Shown here: piece after piece, positions 1 to 7,715 of the stretch
Position numbering within the stretch: the first letter of the stretch is position 1
Layout of the letters: each line of letters starts with the position of its first letter
Assembly: GCF_000761485.1 (NCBI RefSeq)
Contig: NZ_JPMX01000015.1
Location: 1 to 64,000, forward strand
Direction of reading: 5' to 3'
From: Modestobacter caceresii
GTDB lineage: Bacteria; Actinomycetota; Actinomycetes; Mycobacteriales; Geodermatophilaceae
Length of the DNA: 64,000 nucleotides
The notes under the pieces: model-generated
Seen by the model: only the letters and a program-made list of their open reading frames with translations
Database searches by the model: none
What the model was told of the DNA's origin: nothing
Made by a program: the position numbers and the translations under genes

Positions 1-20
1 GCCGCCGGACATAACTCCCA

Positions 21-55
21 GGACGGGGTCACAGCTACGGCTGTGGCCCCGTTCC
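21..55. terminator. Stem-loop, probable terminator at left edge
   Basis: Positions 23-35 pair with 40-52 across a TACG loop, with one G-T wobble; the flanking GG/CC can add two pairs around a bulge. There is no T tract, as for other hairpins in this window. It probably ends a gene lying left of the window. Positions 56-224 hold no gene I can support. Confidence 0.5.
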
Positions 56-205
56 TGCATTTCCGGGCCGGCATCGCGAGCGACGTTCAGCGGTGCACGA
101 ACCGGCCCCACCATGTCGTTCTCGGTGTCGGTGGAGCAGCGGGACTGCCGCACCAGGACCAGCCGAGCCCCGCACCCGTGTGCGGGTCGCCGAGCGCGGA
201 CGCCA

Positions 206-217
206 CGTCACGTGACG
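206..217. repeat. 12-bp perfect palindrome CGTCACGTGACG
   Basis: The 12 bases read the same on both strands and lie eight bases past the stop codon of the DUF2461 gene. It could be a protein-binding site or part of a weak terminator. In GC-rich DNA a single 12-bp palindrome is weak evidence. Confidence 0.25.
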
Positions 218-224
218 CTACTGG

Positions 225-890
225 TCAACGACGACGATCGGCCGGTGTGCTGGTGGCCCCGACGTTCTCATCGAGCCACCGGTTCAGCGGCGAGAAGGCG
301 CGCCACGCATCGCGGACCCGCTCGAGCGCCGCACGGGTGTGCAGCCAGTCCGCCGGCGTCCACTGCTGGGACCCGTGCAGGGACTTGTGCCGGAGCAACT
401 CGACCCGCGGGTGGTCCGCCGGCCAGCCCCGTGGTGTGCGGATCAGTTGGTCCCCTTCGACCTCGTAGCCCGCGTCGCGCAGCCGGCGAACCACGTCCGC
501 CAGCCGGGCTCCCTGCACGTCGTCGCCGACGGCCCGGCGGTACCGCTCCACCTGGTCCGGCTGGAGGCGCCAGCAGCCACCGGCGACGCGGAGCCCGTCT
601 GCGGACACCTGCACGTAGACCGAGCCCAGGCCGGCGCCGTCCGGATGGAACACGGCCCCCTGGTGGGTCTTGTAGGGCGTCTTGTCCGTGCTGAAGCGCA
701 CGTCCCGGTACGGCCGGAAGAGCTTCGGTGTGCCGAACTCCGGCGAGAGCTCGTCGGCCAGCGCCTGGAGCGGCGCCCGGACGTGGTCGTCGTAGCTCGC
801 CCGGTGCTGGGTCCAGTAGGTCTTGCTGTTGTCGGCCTCGAGGCCCTCGTAGAAGACGAGTGCTTCGTCGGGGAAGCCGGAGAACGTCAC
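225..890 (-). CDS. DUF2461 family protein
   Basis: A 221-aa protein that fits the DUF2461 (TIGR02453) family in length and pattern. It opens with a phenylalanine-glycine-phenylalanine-like FSGFPDEALVFYEGLEADN segment, followed by the family's PYRDVRFSTDKTPYKTH core near residues 75-95 and a W-rich C-terminal half. The molecular function of this family is not established. The GTG start at 890 overlaps the stop of the upstream acetyltransferase gene (GTGA), so the two are almost certainly translationally coupled. The open frame runs on upstream, but that part is a shadow of the GNAT gene. Family call is firm; function unknown. Confidence 0.85.
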   Translation of the reverse strand: MTFSGFPDEALVFYEGLEADNSKTYWTQHRASYDDHVRAPLQALADELSPEFGTPKLFRPYRDVRFSTDKTPYKTHQGAVFHPDGAGLGSVYVQVSADGLRVAGGCWRLQPDQVERYRRAVGDDVQGARLADVVRRLRDAGYEVEGDQLIRTPRGWPADHPRVELLRHKSLHGSQQWTPADWLHTRAALERVRDAWRAFSPLNRWLDENVGATSTPADRRR

Positions 891-1516
891 GGTGTTGCCC
901 GCTCCTCGTCGTGGGCGTCGTCGTCCAGCAGCGCCGTCCAGCGGAGCTGGGACAGCGGGGCGGCGCCGGTGTCCAGCGTCCGTGTCCAGCCGTCCGTTGC
1001 CCAACCCGCCGACCCCAGGAACCGTCCGGTCACCACGTCGTCCTCGGGGACCCACGTCTGCAGGGAGTGGACCCCGCGCTCGGTGGCCAGGTCGGCGACC
1101 GCGGCGAGCAGTCGGCTCCCGTGGCCACGCCGTCCCCAGCGGGGCTCGACGAGCAGGGTGGCGAGCTCGGCGGCGCCGGGGTCGTCCGTCGGGCCGTAGG
1201 CGGCGAACCCGACCGCGGTGCCCGACTCCACGGCGACCAGCACGCCGTGCCCGGACGTCGGGGGCGCGGCCACTGCCGTCCGCCAGCTCGTCGCGGCGGC
1301 ATCGTCGTCCCACTCGTCGAGCACCTGTGCCGGGAGGAGCGAGCGGTAGGCGGTCCGCCAGGTGACCACCTGGACGCGGGCGATCGCCTCCGCGTCCGCG
1401 ATCGTCGCCGGTCGTACGGACACGTCGGCGCGGCCGGTCAGGCCGCGTCCCCTCGGCAGCTCCACCGGGGCAGCGTAGGCGGTGGGGTCGCTGTCGTCGG
1501 CGTCCCGTTCGGGCAC
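887..1516 (-). CDS. GNAT family N-acetyltransferase
   Basis: A 209-aa acetyltransferase of the GNAT fold. After about 30 poorly ordered residues, the domain starts at VSVRPATIADAEAIARV. The acetyl-CoA pyrophosphate loop is visible as VEPRWGRRGHGSRLL (Q/R-x-x-G-x-G/A type), followed by the helix and the beta strand VHSLQTWV. The target substrate cannot be read from sequence. It forms a two-gene operon with the DUF2461 gene through a 4-base GTGA overlap. The start is uncertain: GTG at 1516 gives the full frame, but a GTG about 31 codons in, at the beginning of the domain, is possible. No convincing -10 hexamer or Shine-Dalgarno was seen at either. Confidence 0.85.
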   Translation of the reverse strand: MPERDADDSDPTAYAAPVELPRGRGLTGRADVSVRPATIADAEAIARVQVVTWRTAYRSLLPAQVLDEWDDDAAATSWRTAVAAPPTSGHGVLVAVESGTAVGFAAYGPTDDPGAAELATLLVEPRWGRRGHGSRLLAAVADLATERGVHSLQTWVPEDDVVTGRFLGSAGWATDGWTRTLDTGAAPLSQLRWTALLDDDAHDEERATP

Positions 1517-1623
1517 GCCCGGCCGCAGTGGGTGGCCCCGCCCAGCGTGGACGGGGGGGGCACGCGTGGCACCCCTGAGTCGGTCGGGTGGCAGTGTCGG
1601 ACCGGCAGGGCAGGATCGACCGG

Positions 1624-2850
1624 GTGACGTCCTCCGTCGAGCGGCTGCCCGCCGGGCTGGCCCGCCGCATCGCCCTGGCCGCCCAGGGGTTCGCCGAGCC
1701 GCGGCCCACCGGCGGCGTCGGCACCCGGCAGCTGCGCCGGACCGCCGAGCGGCTGGCCGTGGTGCAGATCGACTCGGTCAACGTGCTCTCCCGGTCGCAC
1801 TACCTCCCCTTCTTCAGCCGGCTCGGGCCCTACCCGCGCAGCGACCTCGACGCCGTCTCGAACCGGCGGCACGACGTCTTCGAGTACTGGGCGCACGAGG
1901 CGTCGTTCCTGCCCGTCCGGCTGCACCCGCACCTGCGCTGGCGGATGGCCGCCGCCGACCGAGAGGCCTGGGGCTCGATGACCCGGGTGCAGCAGGAGCG
2001 TCCGGAGTACGTGGCGTCGCTGCTGGCGCGGGTGCGCACCGACGGGCCGATCCGGGCCAGCCAGCTGCAGGAGGAACGGCCCAACCGGCCGGGCAGCATG
2101 TGGAACTGGCACGCCGGCAAGGCCGCGCTGGAGTACCTGTTCTTCACCGGTGCGCTCACCGCGCGGGGGCGCACGGCCGGCTTCGAGCGGGTCTACGACC
2201 TCCCGGAGCGGGTGCTGTCGCACGCCGTCTTCCAGGCGCCGACCCCGGAGCGGCCGGATGCCATCCGGGAGCTGGTCCGGACGGCGGCCCGGGCTCTGGG
2301 GGTGGCCACCGAGACCGACCTGCGCGACTACTTCCGGCTCGCCCCGGTCGACGCCCGGACGGCGATCGCCGAGCTGGCCGACGCCGGCGAGCTGCAACCG
2401 GTCGAGGTGGTGGGCTGGAACCGGCCGGCCTGGCTGGACCCGCAGGCGCGACGGCCACGGTGGATCCGGGCCCGCGCGCTGCTGTCCCCGTTCGACTCCC
2501 TGGTGTGGGAGCGGCCGCGGGTCGAGCGCATCTTCGGGTTCCGGTACCGGCTGGAGATCTACACGCCGGCCGCGAAGCGGGTGCACGGCTACTACGTGCT
2601 GCCGTTCCTGCTCGGCGACCGGCTCGTCGCCCGCGTCGACCTGAAGGCCGACCGGAAGGCCGGAGTGCTGCGGGTCCAGGGCGCCTTCGCCGAGCCGGGT
2701 GTCGATGCCGTAGAGGTCGCCGCGGCACTGGCCGACGAGCTCCGGCTGATGGCCGGCTGGCTGGCCCTGGACCAGGTCGTCGTCAACGGGCGCGGTGACC
2801 TGGCCGACGCCCTGGGTCTCGCCGTCGCCGGAGGGGACGACCGGGGCTGA
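1624..2850 (+). CDS. YcaQ/AlkX-like winged-helix DNA glycosylase
   Basis: A 408-aa member of the HTH_42 (AlkZ/YcaQ) superfamily, which unhooks interstrand crosslinks and other bulky alkylated bases from DNA. The catalytic motif is visible as VVQIDSVNV: Gln48-Ile-Asp50, the Q-x-D form of the YcaQ/AlkX branch rather than the Q-x-Q form of Streptomyces AlkZ. Tandem winged-helix segments follow, with the family pattern FEYWAHEASFLP near residue 90 and LLSPFDSLVWERPR near 285. GTG at 1624 gives the length of E. coli YcaQ and sits 7 nt after the hexamer CAGGAT (1611-1616), so it is preferred over GTG 1588. The gene stands alone and converges on the DUF4097 gene. Family firm; exact substrate inferred. 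Confidence 0.85.
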   Translation: MTSSVERLPAGLARRIALAAQGFAEPRPTGGVGTRQLRRTAERLAVVQIDSVNVLSRSHYLPFFSRLGPYPRSDLDAVSNRRHDVFEYWAHEASFLPVRLHPHLRWRMAAADREAWGSMTRVQQERPEYVASLLARVRTDGPIRASQLQEERPNRPGSMWNWHAGKAALEYLFFTGALTARGRTAGFERVYDLPERVLSHAVFQAPTPERPDAIRELVRTAARALGVATETDLRDYFRLAPVDARTAIAELADAGELQPVEVVGWNRPAWLDPQARRPRWIRARALLSPFDSLVWERPRVERIFGFRYRLEIYTPAAKRVHGYYVLPFLLGDRLVARVDLKADRKAGVLRVQGAFAEPGVDAVEVAAALADELRLMAGWLALDQVVVNGRGDLADALGLAVAGGDDRG

Positions 2851-2864
2851 CGGACCGCCCCGGT
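2840..2864. terminator. Short hairpin between convergent genes
   Basis: ACCGGGG (2840-2846) pairs with CCCCGGT (2858-2864), spanning both facing stop codons. With a 7-bp stem it is a modest candidate for a shared terminator. Confidence 0.3.
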
Positions 2865-3679
2865 CAGTGTGCCGGGGAGGACGGCGCAGCGCGGCGCAGG
2901 CGCAGGTCGCCGGAGACCGAGGTGAGCAGGAGCGAGAGGGGCGCCCCCGGGTCGCCGGTCGCGCCGGGCACCTCGTCGTCCAGGTCCGACGTCAGTCGGC
3001 CGGAGACGCTCTGCACGTCGAGCCACACCCGCAGGCCCGGCTCCACGGCGACGGTCGTGTCGCCGGAGACCGTGGCGACCCGGACCGTCCCGGCGACCGC
3101 CCGCTCGATCCGGACGTCGCCCGACGCGGTCTTGGCGGACACGTCGGTGGCGGCCCGGCCCAGCACCACGTCGCCCGAGGCGGTGCGCACGTCGACCGGG
3201 CCACGGGTGTCGTCCAGCTGCAGGTCGCCGGAGGCGGTGGCTGCCGTCGACGGACCGTCGACCCGGCTGCTCCGCACGTTGCCGCTGGCCGACCGCACCT
3301 GGAGCGCGGCGGCGTGCTCGACCGAGACGTCCCCGCTGGCCGTGGTGACGGTGACGTGGCCGAGCCGGCCGCGCACCGTGGCGTCGGCCGAGGCGACCGC
3401 GATGGTGACGGGCACGTCGGGCGGGGTGGTCACCTCGATCCCGTACCGCGGGGTGCGGCCGATGCGCCGCTCGGGCACGCCGATCCGCAGCGCGGTGTCG
3501 GTGGTCGAGACCTCGACCCGGTCCAGCAACTGCTCGGCGGTGCCGTCCAGGGCCTCGATGGCGACCACGATCTCGGTGGCGCCGTCCACCGCCTGGACCA
3601 GGACGGAGCCGGCAGGGTCGCGCACCTCGAGGGTGCGGGGGGAGCTCCCGAGTGGGAAGCGGTGGAGGCGGACGGTCAT
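2864..3679 (-). CDS. DUF4097 family beta-strand repeat protein
   Basis: A 271-aa protein of the DUF4097 family, a right-handed parallel beta structure built from short repeats. At least six units of the type (T/S)ASGDV or VSGD(T/L) are visible between roughly residues 110 and 260, for example TASGDLQL, TASGDVVL, TASGDVRI and SVSGDLRL. No signal peptide or membrane segment is seen, so it is probably cytoplasmic. The family's biochemical role is unknown; members are often adjacent to regulators or anti-sigma factors. ATG 3679 has a GGAG six bases upstream and lies 15 bases after the ribbon-helix-helix gene, so the two are co-transcribed. Confidence 0.85.
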   Translation of the reverse strand: MTVRLHRFPLGSSPRTLEVRDPAGSVLVQAVDGATEIVVAIEALDGTAEQLLDRVEVSTTDTALRIGVPERRIGRTPRYGIEVTTPPDVPVTIAVASADATVRGRLGHVTVTTASGDVSVEHAAALQVRSASGNVRSSRVDGPSTAATASGDLQLDDTRGPVDVRTASGDVVLGRAATDVSAKTASGDVRIERAVAGTVRVATVSGDTTVAVEPGLRVWLDVQSVSGRLTSDLDDEVPGATGDPGAPLSLLLTSVSGDLRLRRAAPSSPAH

Positions 3680-3694
3680 GGGTGCTCCAGGGGG

Positions 3695-4195
3695 TCAGCT
3701 CCGGGCGAAGCCGGAGTAGCGGCGCGGGCCGCGCGCAGAGCGCGGTGGGTCGGTCGGTTCCCGCAGGCCGTCGGCGACGGCGCGGACCAGCCAGGCGTTG
3801 AGCGAGAGGCCGGCCGCGGCGGCGGCCGTCTCGGCGCGGGACTTCAGTGCCTCGGGGAGCCGGAGGCTGATCCGGGCGACCGCTCCGTCGTCCTCGGGGT
3901 CGGCCTCCTCCACGGGTGGACCGGGGGCCGGGTCGAACTCGGGGCCGGACTCGGGCGCATGGACGACGACGACCTCGGGGTCGCGGCCGCGGACCCGGAT
4001 GTCGACCAGCCCGCCGTCCCAGGCGGCGGTGACCTCGGCGGCCATCGCCGAGAGGGCCTCGGTGACGGTGAGCCGGACGGCGGGTTCCAGCGCCTCGGCG
4101 AGCAGCCGGGCGGTCTCCTGCGCCTGCTCGGTGCCGGCTGCCGCGGTCGCGGTCAGTGAGCGGCGGAGGGCGTCGACGTAGTCGGTCAGGTCCAT
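3695..4195 (-). CDS. Ribbon-helix-helix (HicB/Arc-like) regulator
   Basis: A 166-aa protein. Residues 1-85 are helical and alanine rich, an acidic linker follows, and the C-terminal part has a ribbon-helix-helix DNA-binding motif: the strand ARISLRLPEALKSRAETAAA and then LSLNAWLVRAVADGL. This resembles HicB antitoxins and Arc-type repressors, but no HicA-like toxin lies beside it. It precedes and is probably coupled with the DUF4097 gene. I prefer ATG 4195 (MDLTDYVDAL); ATG 4204 is three codons earlier. A TGACGTCA palindrome (4207-4214) lies just upstream, and another lies inside the promoter of the 45-aa frame, so autoregulation is a reasonable inference. Confidence 0.75.
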   Translation of the reverse strand: MDLTDYVDALRRSLTATAAAGTEQAQETARLLAEALEPAVRLTVTEALSAMAAEVTAAWDGGLVDIRVRGRDPEVVVVHAPESGPEFDPAPGPPVEEADPEDDGAVARISLRLPEALKSRAETAAAAAGLSLNAWLVRAVADGLREPTDPPRSARGPRRYSGFARS

Positions 4196-4274
4196 GGCCG
4201 CCATCGTGACGTCAGCTGCAGCCGGGCGGTCGCCGGGGTCGGCGGCGCCGGCGGTGGCCCGGGGGAGGGGTGGC

Positions 4275-4412
4275 TCACTGCGACCCGCCACCGAGCCAGC
4301 GTGGACGGCGACCGTGGCGGTGCCGGGTACGCGGCTGTGCGTCCGGCGGCCTCTTCGGCAGGCGTGGCGCCACGGCCTTCTGCAGGTCCTCGAGGTGTGT
4401 CCAGTTCTCCAT
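4275..4412 (-). CDS. 45-aa leader ORF of the RHH/DUF4097 operon
   Basis: A 45-residue frame that begins MENWTHLEDLQKAVAP and turns into an Arg/Pro-rich tail ending WLGGGSQ. I do not recognise it. It is supported mainly by its promoter: TTGCTG (4442-4447), a 17-nt spacer and CATCCT (4419-4424) on the minus strand, then 6 nt and the ATG, the layout of a leaderless transcript. It lies 70 bases upstream of the ribbon-helix-helix gene on the same strand and could be a true peptide, a leader that couples translation, or chance. Without it, 4205-4570 would be an unexplained intergenic stretch. Confidence 0.4.
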   Translation of the reverse strand: MENWTHLEDLQKAVAPRLPKRPPDAQPRTRHRHGRRPRWLGGGSQ

Positions 4413-4447
4413 GACGCCAGGATGACACCATAATGACGTCACAGCAA
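4411..4447 (-). promoter_or_regulatory. Promoter with phased ATGAC repeats
   Basis: On the minus strand TTGCTG (4442-4447) and CATCCT (4419-4424) are 17 nt apart. Read on the plus strand, ATGAC occurs at 4411, 4422 and 4433, exactly 11 bases apart, that is on one face of the helix. The last copy runs into the palindrome TGACGTCA (4434-4441). Further GACGTCA occurs at 4457-4463, and TGACGTCA again at 4207-4214. Phased repeats overlapping a promoter are typical operators for ribbon-helix-helix proteins. Confidence 0.5.
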
Positions 4448-4558
4448 GGGCACGGCGACGTCACGCGTGAGATCGCAGCCGGGTGAGGCGGGTGGTGCTG
4501 CGGTCGCCCTCCGGGTCCAGGAGATCCCCGCTGGTGCAGGGACGGCGGCCTCTCCCCG

Positions 4559-4564
4559 TACCCT
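4559..4564 (+). promoter_or_regulatory. Leaderless -10 element of thyX (TACCCT)
   Basis: TACCCT matches TANNNT and is followed by 6 nt and the GTG start of thyX at 4571, so transcription probably starts on the start codon. No Shine-Dalgarno is present. Confidence 0.6.
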
Positions 4565-4570
4565 CGACGG

Positions 4571-5323
4571 GTGCCCGCCATCGCCCCCCTGAAGGTGCAG
4601 GTCGTCGCGCAGACGCAGTTCACCCCGCCGGCGGACGTGCCCTGGGAGACCGACGCCGACGGCGGGCAGGCGCTGGCGGAGTTCGCCGGGCGGGCCTGCT
4701 ACCAGTCCTGGACCAAGCCGAACCCGACCACGGCGACCAACGAGGGCTACCTGCGGCACATCCTCGAGGTCGGTCACCTGTCGGTGCTCGAGCACGGCAC
4801 CGTGACCATGTACCTCTCCGGCGTCTCGCGGTCGCTGACCCACGAGCTGATCCGGCACCGGCACTTCTCCTACAGTCAGCTGTCCCAGCGCTACGTGCCC
4901 GAGCGGGACGCCGCGGTCGTCGAGCCGGCGGTGATCGCCGAGGACCCCGAGCTGCACGAGAAGTTCCTCGCCGCCACCGATGCCGCACTGGCCGCCTACG
5001 CCGAGCTGCTCGAGGGGCTGGAGAAGCGCTTCGCCGACGTCCCGAACGCGACGCTGCGCCGCAAGCAGGCCCGGCAGGCAGCCCGTTCGGTGCTGCCGAA
5101 CGCCACCGAGACCCGCATCGTCGTCACCGGCAACTACCGGGCCTGGCGGCACTTCGTGGCCATGCGGGCCAGCGAGCACGCCGACGTCGAGATCCGCGAG
5201 CTGGCCATCGCCTGCCTGCGCGAGCTGCAGGACGCCGCCCCGCACGTCTTCGGTGACTTCCGGATCAGCGAGCTCTCCGACGGAACCGCCGTCGCCGCGA
5301 GCCCGCTGGTCGCCGAGGGCTGA
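4571..5323 (+). CDS. thyX: Flavin-dependent thymidylate synthase ThyX
   Basis: A 250-aa ThyX, the FAD-dependent enzyme that methylates dUMP to dTMP using methylene-tetrahydrofolate as carbon donor and NADPH as reductant. The signature RHRX7S is present as Arg95-His-Arg97 to Ser105 ([11 protein letters not shown]), and the C-terminal [14 protein letters not shown] segment carries further conserved substrate-binding residues. Length is usual for the family. The GTG start is set by the TACCCT hexamer 6 nt upstream. It lies 46 bases before thyA, so both thymidylate synthase families are encoded side by side. In mycobacteria thyX instead sits next to dapA, away from thyA-dfrA. Confidence 0.95.
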   Translation: MPAIAPLKVQVVAQTQFTPPADVPWETDADGGQALAEFAGRACYQSWTKPNPTTATNEGYLRHILEVGHLSVLEHGTVTMYLSGVSRSLTHELIRHRHFSYSQLSQRYVPERDAAVVEPAVIAEDPELHEKFLAATDAALAAYAELLEGLEKRFADVPNATLRRKQARQAARSVLPNATETRIVVTGNYRAWRHFVAMRASEHADVEIRELAIACLRELQDAAPHVFGDFRISELSDGTAVAASPLVAEG

Positions 5324-5369
5324 CCCGCCACCGTCCCATCCCCACCCACGATCGCGACGAGGAGTCGAC

Positions 5370-6191
5370 ATGGCCGAGGTGGCCGTCCAGCAGCAGGTCG
5401 ACACGCAGTACGAGGACCTGCTCCGTCGGGTCCTGGAGACCGGGACGCCGAAGGACGACCGCACCGGCACCGGCACGCTGAGCCTGTTCGGGGAGCGGCT
5501 GCGCTACGACCTGTCCAGCTCCTTCCCGCTGGTGACGACGAAGTCGGTGCACTTCAAGTCGATCGCCTACGAGCTGCTGTGGTTCCTGCGCGGCGAGGGC
5601 AACGTCGGCTGGCTGAAGGAGCACGGCGTCTCGATCTGGGACGAGTGGGCGGCCGAGGACGGCAGCCTGGGCCCGGTCTACGGCGTCCAGTGGCGGTCCT
5701 GGCCCACGCCGGACGGCGGGTCGATCGACCAGCTCTCCGCCGTCCTGGACACGCTGCGCACCGACCCGGACTCCCGGCGGATGGTGGTCTCGGCGTGGAA
5801 CGTGGCCGCCCTGCCGGAGATGGCGCTGGCTCCCTGCCACGCGCTGTTCCAGTTCCACGTCGCCGACGGCAAGCTCTCCTGCCAGCTCTACCAGCGCAGC
5901 GCCGACCTGTTCCTCGGCGTCCCCTTCAACATCGCCAGCTACGCGCTGCTGACCCGGATGGTCGCCCAGCAGGTCGGCCTCGAGCCGGGCGACTTCATCT
6001 GGGTCGGCGGGGACTGCCACATCTACCGCAACCACCTGCCCCAGGTGCGCGAGCAGCTCTCCCGGGAGGTGCTGCCCTTCCCGCAGCTGGAGATCGATCC
6101 GGCGCCGTCGCTGTTCGACCACCGCTACGAGGACTTCCACGTCGTCGACTACCGGCACCACCCGGCCATCCGGGGTGCGGTGGCGGTGTGA
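5370..6191 (+). CDS. thyA: Thymidylate synthase ThyA
   Basis: A 273-aa classical thymidylate synthase making dTMP and dihydrofolate from dUMP and methylene-tetrahydrofolate. The catalytic cysteine is Cys156 in [14 protein letters not shown], the nucleotide-binding [20 protein letters not shown] segment follows, and the phosphate-binding RTGTGT loop is near residue 31. The length is that of short bacterial ThyA. ATG 5370 has GAGGAG upstream. The stop overlaps the GTG start of folA (GTGA), coupling ThyA to the reductase that regenerates the tetrahydrofolate it consumes. The gene looks intact, so thymidylate synthesis appears duplicated with thyX rather than replaced. Confidence 0.97.
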   Translation: MAEVAVQQQVDTQYEDLLRRVLETGTPKDDRTGTGTLSLFGERLRYDLSSSFPLVTTKSVHFKSIAYELLWFLRGEGNVGWLKEHGVSIWDEWAAEDGSLGPVYGVQWRSWPTPDGGSIDQLSAVLDTLRTDPDSRRMVVSAWNVAALPEMALAPCHALFQFHVADGKLSCQLYQRSADLFLGVPFNIASYALLTRMVAQQVGLEPGDFIWVGGDCHIYRNHLPQVREQLSREVLPFPQLEIDPAPSLFDHRYEDFHVVDYRHHPAIRGAVAV

Positions 6192-6796
6192 CCGAGCCGA
6201 CGACCCCGCGACGCACGGTGCGGATGGTCTGGGCCCAGACCACCGACGGCGGCGTCATCGGCGCGGACGGCGCGCTGCCCTGGCAGCTGCCCGAGGACCT
6301 CCGGCTGTTCAAGGCGCTGACCGTGGGCGGCACCGTGGTCATGGGCCGCCGCACCTGGGAGTCGCTGCCGGCGAGGTACCGGCCGCTGCCGGGCCGCCGC
6401 AACGTGGTGCTCAGCTCGACGCTGGACGCGGCCGAGCCGGGGGCCGAGGTGGTCCGGTCGGTGACCGAGGCGCTTGCGCTGGACGGCGACCTGTGGGTGA
6501 TCGGCGGCGGGGCGGTCTACGGCACGTTCCTCCCGTACGCCGACGAGCTGGTGGTGACCGAGGTCGACGTGCAGCTGCCGGGTGACACGTGGGCGCCCCG
6601 CCCGGGCCCGGACTGGGCGCCGGGTACGCGGGTGCCCGACCCCGGTTGGTCGGAGTCGACGACCGGGCTCCGATTCCGGGTCACCCAGTGGGGACGGGGG
6701 ACGGCCGCTCCGGACCCCGTGGCCCGCGTCCTCGCCGAGCACGAGCAGACCTGGGCCGCCGCAGGGCGGTCCGGCGGTGTCGGGGCGGGCCGGTAG
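6188..6796 (+). CDS. folA: Dihydrofolate reductase
   Basis: A 202-aa DHFR that reduces dihydrofolate with NADPH. Recognisable landmarks are [29 protein letters not shown] with the active-site Asp/Trp region, [15 protein letters not shown] for NADPH binding, GRRNVVLS, and the [24 protein letters not shown] core. It is about 40 residues longer than the usual 160, because of a C-terminal extension after [10 protein letters not shown] that is rich in Ala and Gly and has no recognisable domain. GTG 6188 overlaps the thyA stop. The stop TAG forms part of the dapA -10 hexamer TAGATT. Confidence 0.95.
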   Translation: MTEPTTPRRTVRMVWAQTTDGGVIGADGALPWQLPEDLRLFKALTVGGTVVMGRRTWESLPARYRPLPGRRNVVLSSTLDAAEPGAEVVRSVTEALALDGDLWVIGGGAVYGTFLPYADELVVTEVDVQLPGDTWAPRPGPDWAPGTRVPDPGWSESTTGLRFRVTQWGRGTAAPDPVARVLAEHEQTWAAAGRSGGVGAGR

Positions 6797-6799
6797 ATT
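6794..6799 (+). promoter_or_regulatory. Leaderless -10 element of dapA (TAGATT)
   Basis: TAGATT is followed by 7 nt and ATG 6807. It overlaps the folA stop codon, suggesting an internal promoter that allows dapA-rnj expression apart from the thymidylate genes. Confidence 0.5.
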
Positions 6800-6806
6800 C
6801 CAGGCC

Positions 6807-7715
6807 ATGACCCCGGCCACGACCACGGACCCCGCCCGACCGTTCGGGCGCGTGCTCACGGCGATGGTCACCCCGCTCGCCGAGGACGGCACGATCGACC
6901 TCTCCGGCGCCCAGGAGCTCGCCGCGCACCTCGTCGACCGGCAGTCGCACGACGGCCTGGTCGTCTTCGGGACCACGGGTGAGTCGCCGACCATCAGCGA
7001 CGGCGAGCAGCACGCGGTGCTCGAGGCCGTGCTGGACGCCGTCGGTGACCGGGCCATGGTGGTCGCCGGCGTCGGCACGAACGACACCGCGCACTCCATC
7101 GAGAAGGCCCAGTCGGCGGCCCGGCTCGGCGTGCACGGCCTGCTCGTCGTCACCCCTTACTACAACAAGCCCCCGCAGGCCGGCCTGCTGCGGCACTTCA
7201 CCGCGGTCGCCGACTCCACAGACCTGCCGGTGATGCTCTACGACATCCCGCCGCGCTCGGTGGTCCCCATCGAGGTGGAGACGCTGGTCCGCGCCGCGGA
7301 ACACCCGAACATCGTCGCGGTCAAGGACGCCAAGGGCGACTTCGGCGCCCTCATGCAGACCCTGGCCCGCACCGACCTCGCCTACTACTCCGGCGAGGAC
7401 ATGCTGAACCTGCCGCTGCTCGCGGTCGGCGCCGTCGGTGTGGTGAGCGTCGTCGGGCACCTGGTCGGCACCCGGCTGGCCGAGCTGATCGCCGCCGTCG
7501 AGGCCGGCGACCTGGCCCGGGCGCGGGAGGTCAACGACGAGCTGCTGCCGGTGTACACCGGCATCTTCCGCACCCAGGGCACGATCATGGTCAAGGCGGC
7601 GCTGCGCGAGCTCGGGCTCCCGTCCGGCCCGGTGCGCCCGCCGCTCGTGGACGCCACCGAGGAGCAGGTGGCGCAGCTGCGCGTGGACCTCGCCGCCGGA
7701 GGTGTCGTGCTGTGA
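6807..7715 (+). CDS. dapA: 4-hydroxy-tetrahydrodipicolinate synthase
   Basis: A 302-aa DapA, a TIM-barrel aldolase that condenses pyruvate with aspartate semialdehyde in lysine and diaminopimelate synthesis. The Schiff-base lysine is Lys173 (NIVAVKDAKGD), with the GTTGES loop at 55-60, VTPYYNKP near 115-122 and LYDIPPR with Tyr145. ATG 6807 is preferred because of the TAGATT hexamer 7 nt upstream; the open frame before it is a folA shadow. The stop overlaps the GTG of rnj, an order also found in mycobacteria (dapA followed by the RNase J gene). Confidence 0.96.
   Translation: MTPATTTDPARPFGRVLTAMVTPLAEDGTIDLSGAQELAAHLVDRQSHDGLVVFGTTGESPTISDGEQHAVLEAVLDAVGDRAMVVAGVGTNDTAHSIEKAQSAARLGVHGLLVVTPYYNKPPQAGLLRHFTAVADSTDLPVMLYDIPPRSVVPIEVETLVRAAEHPNIVAVKDAKGDFGALMQTLARTDLAYYSGEDMLNLPLLAVGAVGVVSVVGHLVGTRLAELIAAVEAGDLARAREVNDELLPVYTGIFRTQGTIMVKAALRELGLPSGPVRPPLVDATEEQVAQLRVDLAAGGVVL

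Noticed and set aside
1-224. Coding frames at 43-468 and 113-694
   Set aside because: They are antisense to the DUF2461 gene or low complexity, with no start signals; only the stem-loop at 21-55 is supported.
3695-4291. HicAB-type toxin-antitoxin system
   Set aside because: The RHH protein resembles HicB, but neither neighbour is a HicA-like toxin: DUF4097 is downstream and the 45-aa frame lacks the HicA pattern.
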